Assembly (NCBI GenBank): GCA_030267565.1 | Contig: BRXU01000008.1 | Span: forward strand, 2,542,001 to 2,606,000 | Reading direction: 5' to 3' | Source: Pleodorina starrii | Lineage: Eukaryota > Chlorophyta > Chlorophyceae > Chlamydomonadales > Volvocaceae | DNA: 64,000 bases | Translations under genes and position numbers: made by a program | The notes under the pieces: generated by a model | Seen by the model: the letters and a program-made list of their open reading frames with translations, nothing else | What the model was told of the DNA's origin: nothing | The model's database searches: none | Shown: piece after piece, positions 59,438 through 64,000 of the stretch | How positions within the stretch are numbered: the first letter of the stretch is position 1 | Layout: each line of letters opens with the position of its first letter

Positions 59438-61466
59438 ATTTGCTGTCGCAGGCAACCCTCGAGGCTTTCCAAACTGCTGAATGCACGTTAAGACTATAAC
59501 AGACTATCCTAATAGGCTTGCACGATATTCACGTGCAAGTAACACTAATCGTCTCTGCCGAGGCTGAGACGATGCGAACCGAAAATCTTCAACACAAGCC
59601 GATAGATTCGACCGTGCTGGTGATGATGGTAACACTTGGTGAGGCGCGCTGCTTAATAGCAAGGACTTGTCGGCGGTTGCGGATTGTCGTACGTTTGTTG
59701 GTGGGTGTGTTAGGTTGGTCGATGCCGTACTCCATCCGTCCGACTACCCTACTATCGGGAGGAGAGACTCTGCAGAGAGTCCAACCTCCATGCGAGGAAG
59801 TAGATTTTTACATGGATAATAATTGTAATGGATGGATGTTTTTATCTTCTTGCGAACGTATCGGTCGAAGCACGACTCGGTGGGTGGACAGGGCAGCATT
59901 CCGTTAATGCAACATTCCGCGTGTGTATCAAATATTCATGTTTACATAAATGACACCTCAAGAACTCTTATGTTGCATGAGTACATCTGCCATCGAACCG
60001 GATGTCGTTGGTTCAAAATGTCGGTAACTTCATGAGGTCACCTCCCTCGTGGGCATTGCGCATCGAAGTCCCAATAAATCTGGCAGTGCGAGATGTAAAC
60101 ACCTCATGCATGCAGGGAGGTCCGCCAGCTTAGGACATGTACTGGTTTGATAAAAACAGTCAATTACAGTCTCACCATGCAATTCTCTAAGCTACAATTT
60201 TATCGCATCCGCACTGATCATGCATTCGTAACCGTTGTTGCCCTCACCCACATGTGTCCAGCTGGAGCTTCCTTTAACGGCTCTTGCATTCTTAAACGGC
60301 TCTGCTATGACAGTCCGATTCTCTATATCTATGTCATCACATGCTCGTATGAATGGTGTCCGTCGCCATGAATACGGTACAGTTTCCGAGTTCAGTTTTC
60401 ATTTCCGTTACGGCCGCGTTCGTCAGATTGTATCAACGCTTCAACTAAAAACAAAAATCTGCTGTGGTACTACATTGCTGACTGCGGAACTGGGCGAGTC
60501 TCCACGCCCGGCGTCCGGCCGCGACGCTGCAAAACGCGGGGCGCACGCATTCCCCCTGTGGTACTGCGCTGTAACAAACCCGCCTGATAGACTCACTCAA
60601 ATGGCTAGACCCCGGCCGGACCAGCCGCTTTTCCGCGTGCAAGGCATACAGAGCGCTGACCGGCGGGACACGAGAGGAGCAGTCGGGGGTCAAGGTACTA
60701 GGGGAGAGCAGCCGCCGGCAGCTGTACACCAGACACAACCGGAGGAGAGCAGTCAGGTTTTCACCCGCTTGCTTTTCTCCGGATTTGCAAGCGCTCCGAG
60801 CAATACACACTGACCGCCCACGAGCCGGACCAAGCTCGGGGCAGTTTCTCAGCGCTTTGTTTTCGTGCCTAGAGGTGCACCGCCAGCGGGTAGCAGGCCG
60901 GCCGGTCGCCCCGGCGCTGCAAGGACTTCAGGGCGGGCAGGACAGCGCGGGCGCCGCGTAGTGCGCCGGCGCGACTGCTGTTTGTGCGGACGAAGGGCCC
61001 AGCTGTCGTACAAGGCAGGCTGGGAGTTCAAGCCTTTGGGGAGCCGCTGCGCCGTACACCCGTATATGGGATGTACGACGCAGCCAGCTCTGCGTCGAGC
61101 AGGAGGGGGTAGCGGCCCCTCACGCCCTTCTCCCACCGCAAGGGGGAGAGTGCTTAGGCGGTCTTTCCGTCGGGGCTGGGTTAGCAGCCCCTGGCCAGCG
61201 TCAGGGCCCGCTCAGATACTGTAACGACACACACATACACACACATACATACACCCTGGGTCTCAGCGCTTCTCAGCTTTCTGCCCCCACCCAGCGCACC
61301 CACATCCATCGCCGTCTCCACCGATTCTTTACTTCGTCCACAATCCGGCGACTCCCGTACTGCTGCAACTCGGTATGCGTAAATTCCACAGCCGCCTCGG
61401 TTGGGCTCACTTCACTCTATTCCTGAACTCGGGGAAATTTCTCTCAACAATGCGATTACTTACCGT
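59438..61466. other. Intergenic interval upstream of the ABC transporter
   Basis: Presumed promoter and 5' UTR of the transporter. Partly AT-rich (59480-60430) then GC-rich with no supported exon. A short CA-rich stretch lies at about 61225-61255. Confidence 0.5.
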
Positions 61467-63143
61467 TCACGGGCTGCGGCCTATCCGTGGATACATCCCT
61501 CCCTGGGCGGCCGCTTCCTCCGCATGCTTCCTCAATAGCAGCCCGCCGAGCGCATCCACGCGCCTCGTACCCACGTCGATGCACCCAAACCCCCCGGGGC
61601 CGCGGCCGCACTTCCGCGGCGGCAGCCTGAGGCGGCTTCCACACGCCCCCTCCGCACACACAGACACACACACACACACATCCCGCAACCCAGCTCAGTG
61701 CCTAACAGTACATCTGTCGGTGTTCGTTGTCGACAGCGCCGCAACTGTGCGGACGCGCAGCGCCGCCGTCAGGCGTGCGTGTGTGCGTACGTGTGCCAAG
61801 TAGCGAGTTTCAAGGAAGGCGGTGCGTGGAGCGGAAAGCAGGGAGGGGGGCTCGCAGAGCGAGAGAGAGAGGTGCGAGAGAGAGAGAGAGAGGTGCGGCT
61901 CGTTTGGACCGAATTTGGACCGGCTACTACCGGTACTCGGGAACGTAGCTGCATCCGAAGCCTCCAGAATCCAAGTCAGGTCAGAACTCAGAAGCACGCT
62001 CTGCGTGATGGATGTAAGTCACATGACTCCGAACTGCACCCCATGATGATGCGCCCACCCACCCACCCACACACCCGGTCACCCGCCCGCCGCATCTCCG
62101 CCTGCGCGGGAGTCTTGCCACGTCTCGATACTGTATCCCACCGGCACAGAGCGCGTTTCGGCACCCACCTACCCACCCACCCACCCGGCAGCAGCGAAGT
62201 ACGGTAACAGCAGCGGCAGCGGTCCGTGAGATTCTGTAGGCTGGCGGGCTGGGCTGGGCGGGACAGGAGAGGGGGGACGAAGAGGCGCGGGGCCGCACAC
62301 AGGTCGCACCCTCAGCGCTCCCGGACAACAGGGAGGGACAACACGCCCCGCGACGTGCCAGTGAGCCGCAGGGCAGCGACAACGACGATACCGTATATCC
62401 GATAGATTTGAACCGTGGGAGCGCAATCGCCCACAGCTGTGCTAGGAAGGAACGGTGGCAGAGACGGTGACAGTGACAACCGACAGCAGTTGCACACACC
62501 AGCGCACGGGCGACGAGCGGTCAAGAGGTGGCACTCAACCGACAGCACGCAGGTGAAGCACGCGGACGCGGACCCCAATCGTGGTTGGAGCGCACGCGGC
62601 AACAGCTAGCTTGGCACAGCAGGGCGCTTCAGCTGCCCCAGGGCCCGGGGGACGCTCTGGCTATTTACGCACATACATGAAAAGACACACGCGGACGCAT
62701 TCACGCATACACGCTCAAACACACACGCATACACGCCAAACTCGCGCATCCGTAACAAATGCAAGCGTCGAGCAGCTCTTGCTGACTGCTGGGCGCGGAA
62801 AGCACAGGGGCGGGCAGCTCCCCCGGGGGAAGGGGCCCGGGCAGCGCGACAGCCAGCAACACAACATGAGCGAGACACTGACGCAGGAACCGCCAACCGC
62901 CATCCGTGATATCGCGCTTCATCGGAGCAAGATGCGCGACGTCGCTTCGCGGGCCAGGGCGCCGCCGCCCCAGGTCCCCTCGCAGTTGCGCTCGCCCCAG
63001 CGCTTAAGAGACACGGTAAATGCGCACGCACGCACGCACCATACAGCCTCCGAGGGTCTAGCTCTACTCTTTCCAAGGTCGGGGGCCCACTGGTAGTACA
63101 ACAACAACAACAGCAGCAGCAGCCCTATCGCGAGGGAAGCCAT
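61467..63143 (-). CDS. Weak two-exon candidate: small signal-anchored protein
   Basis: Exon candidates 63143-63040 and 61626-61467. The first starts ATGGCT and encodes [19 protein letters not shown], a signal-peptide or anchor-like stretch, ending at a consensus GTGCGT donor in phase 2. The last candidate, entered in phase 2 after CCTCAG, encodes a GC3-rich stretch including GGFGCIDVGTRRVDALGG and LLLRKHAEEAAAQGG, then TGA. Spliced directly they give about 87 residues, but further exons may lie between them. It overlaps a competing plus-strand candidate at 62866. No family is recognised. Confidence 0.28.
62866..63015 (+). CDS. Weak candidate first exon of a plus-strand gene
   Basis: ATG in the context CACAACATGAGC opens 50 codons (MSETLTQEPPTAIRDIALHR at the start) ending at ACACG with the donor GTAAAT in phase 0. 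A possible next exon begins at 63123 after a CAG run, entered in phase 0. The gene would run out of the window. It overlaps the minus-strand candidate, and at most one of the two is likely real. Confidence 0.28.
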
Positions 63144-63999
63144 CGCGGCGGAGTCGAGAGCCTCCGCCTCTCCGCCCGCCTCGTCTCGTCTCTCCTCCTG
63201 GAGCATCCCTGGACCTCTCACCAGCCCTCCAGCACCGCCACCACCAATACGTTGCCACTGAGAGCACACAGCGCCTTCGCAGGTCACCCCAAGCGGATAT
63301 GATCACAGGCAGGGCGGCGCGACGCGACGCCCCTGCCCCGCCAGATAAAGCGCCTGATACGGTACACGCCCAACCATCAAGACACCCGCCCTAAAGCGCA
63401 GAAAGAAAGCCGACGCAACGCGGCAGTCGTCAAATCGTGGCACAGCGGAACATCGCGGGGAGGTGCGCTCCACTCGTGTCCGCTGTCTTCCGGTCAGGAA
63501 CGGAAGACGCGGACACGAGTGGAGAACCTCTAACCGAGAACCCTGACGTATACGTAGCTCTGGACGGCCCGGCCGCACGCGGGCACAGCGGGGGGCTCTG
63601 CGCCGTACCCTCCTGGCGCCGCGCACAAGTAAAGTACGATCCGGCTACGCCTTCGTCACCGTCCGCCCTGCCCTCCCCCGCTCACAACCCCACAACATGC
63701 CCCTTGTCTTTTGGCCCACCAAACATAACCGCACCGCATCCAACACTCGAGCCGCTTGGCCAACGCTGGTGCGTACCGGCCCCATCGAACCCCTGTCTTG
63801 TCTTGTCTTGATTAATTTGTTGGTGCCTCTCTACCTCCCTCTCTCTCCCTCGGCCCGCACCGGCTGCGGAATGTTCGAGAATGAATCGTGCAGCCACGGC
63901 AGCCACGCAAACGACAACCCCCCAGGGGCGCCCTCCGGAGGCGTGCCGCGGGGTTCGTGAGGAGGAAGGCCGCGCAAACCGCAACGTGTTGTTGATCAA
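63144..63999. other. No supported gene; contains a hairpin
   Basis: GC-rich, with open frames on both strands and no recognisable domain. The inverted repeat is listed separately. Confidence 0.4.
63468..63524. repeat. Near-perfect inverted repeat (hairpin)
   Basis: The left arm from 63468 (CTCCACTCGTGTCCGC-T-GTCTTCCG) pairs with the right arm ending at 63524 (CGGAAGACGCGGACACGAGTGGAG), with a single bulged T and a loop of about seven bases. The predicted stem is about 24 bp. Confidence 0.9.
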
Positions 64000-64000
64000 T

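Overview
This is nuclear DNA of a eukaryote, most likely a volvocine (Chlamydomonadales) green alga. The evidence is GC-rich codon use, many short GT-AG introns, long Ala/Gly/Ser/Pro/Gln runs inside coding exons, minisatellites in introns, an interstitial array of the TTTTAGGG telomere type, and gene content typical of that group: a kinase with large low-complexity inserts, a plant-type PI4K gamma, a class III cyclase and an ABCC transporter. I cannot assign a genus. No rRNA gene, complete tRNA gene, CRISPR array or bacterial operon is visible. All multi-exon models were built by hand from reading frames, splice sites and phase agreement, and none is backed by transcripts.

Layout. 1-5137 (+): the 3' six exons of a protein kinase whose 5' end lies outside the window. 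5138-14150: a repeat-rich stretch with one weak plus-strand gene of unknown function (about 9280-10509), two identical GC-rich palindromes, a diverged dispersed repeat pair and a 134-bp tandem duplication. From 14151 to 59437 every gene I can support is on the minus strand: a multi-pass membrane protein with a C-terminal leucine-rich-repeat tail (14151-18147); a phosphatidylinositol 4-kinase gamma (20629-24313); a protein joining an LYR-type N-terminus to a SirB1/transglutaminase-like domain (26721-31847); fragments of an unknown gene (33554-34404); a large guanylate cyclase with a cysteine-containing N-terminal region (38658-51458); and a full-length ABCC-type transporter of 1322 codons in 18 exons (51926-59437). 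59438-64000 holds no confident gene, only two mutually exclusive weak candidates and a near-perfect hairpin.

The genes do not form a pathway. Kinase, phosphoinositide kinase, cyclase and the membrane LRR protein are all signalling-type products, but co-regulation cannot be inferred from this sequence. The most unusual points are the LYR-SirB1 fusion, the architecture of the cyclase, the duplicated splice acceptor and one-codon first exon of the PI4K gene, and the organelle-like palindromes. I do not see a clearly new biological system.
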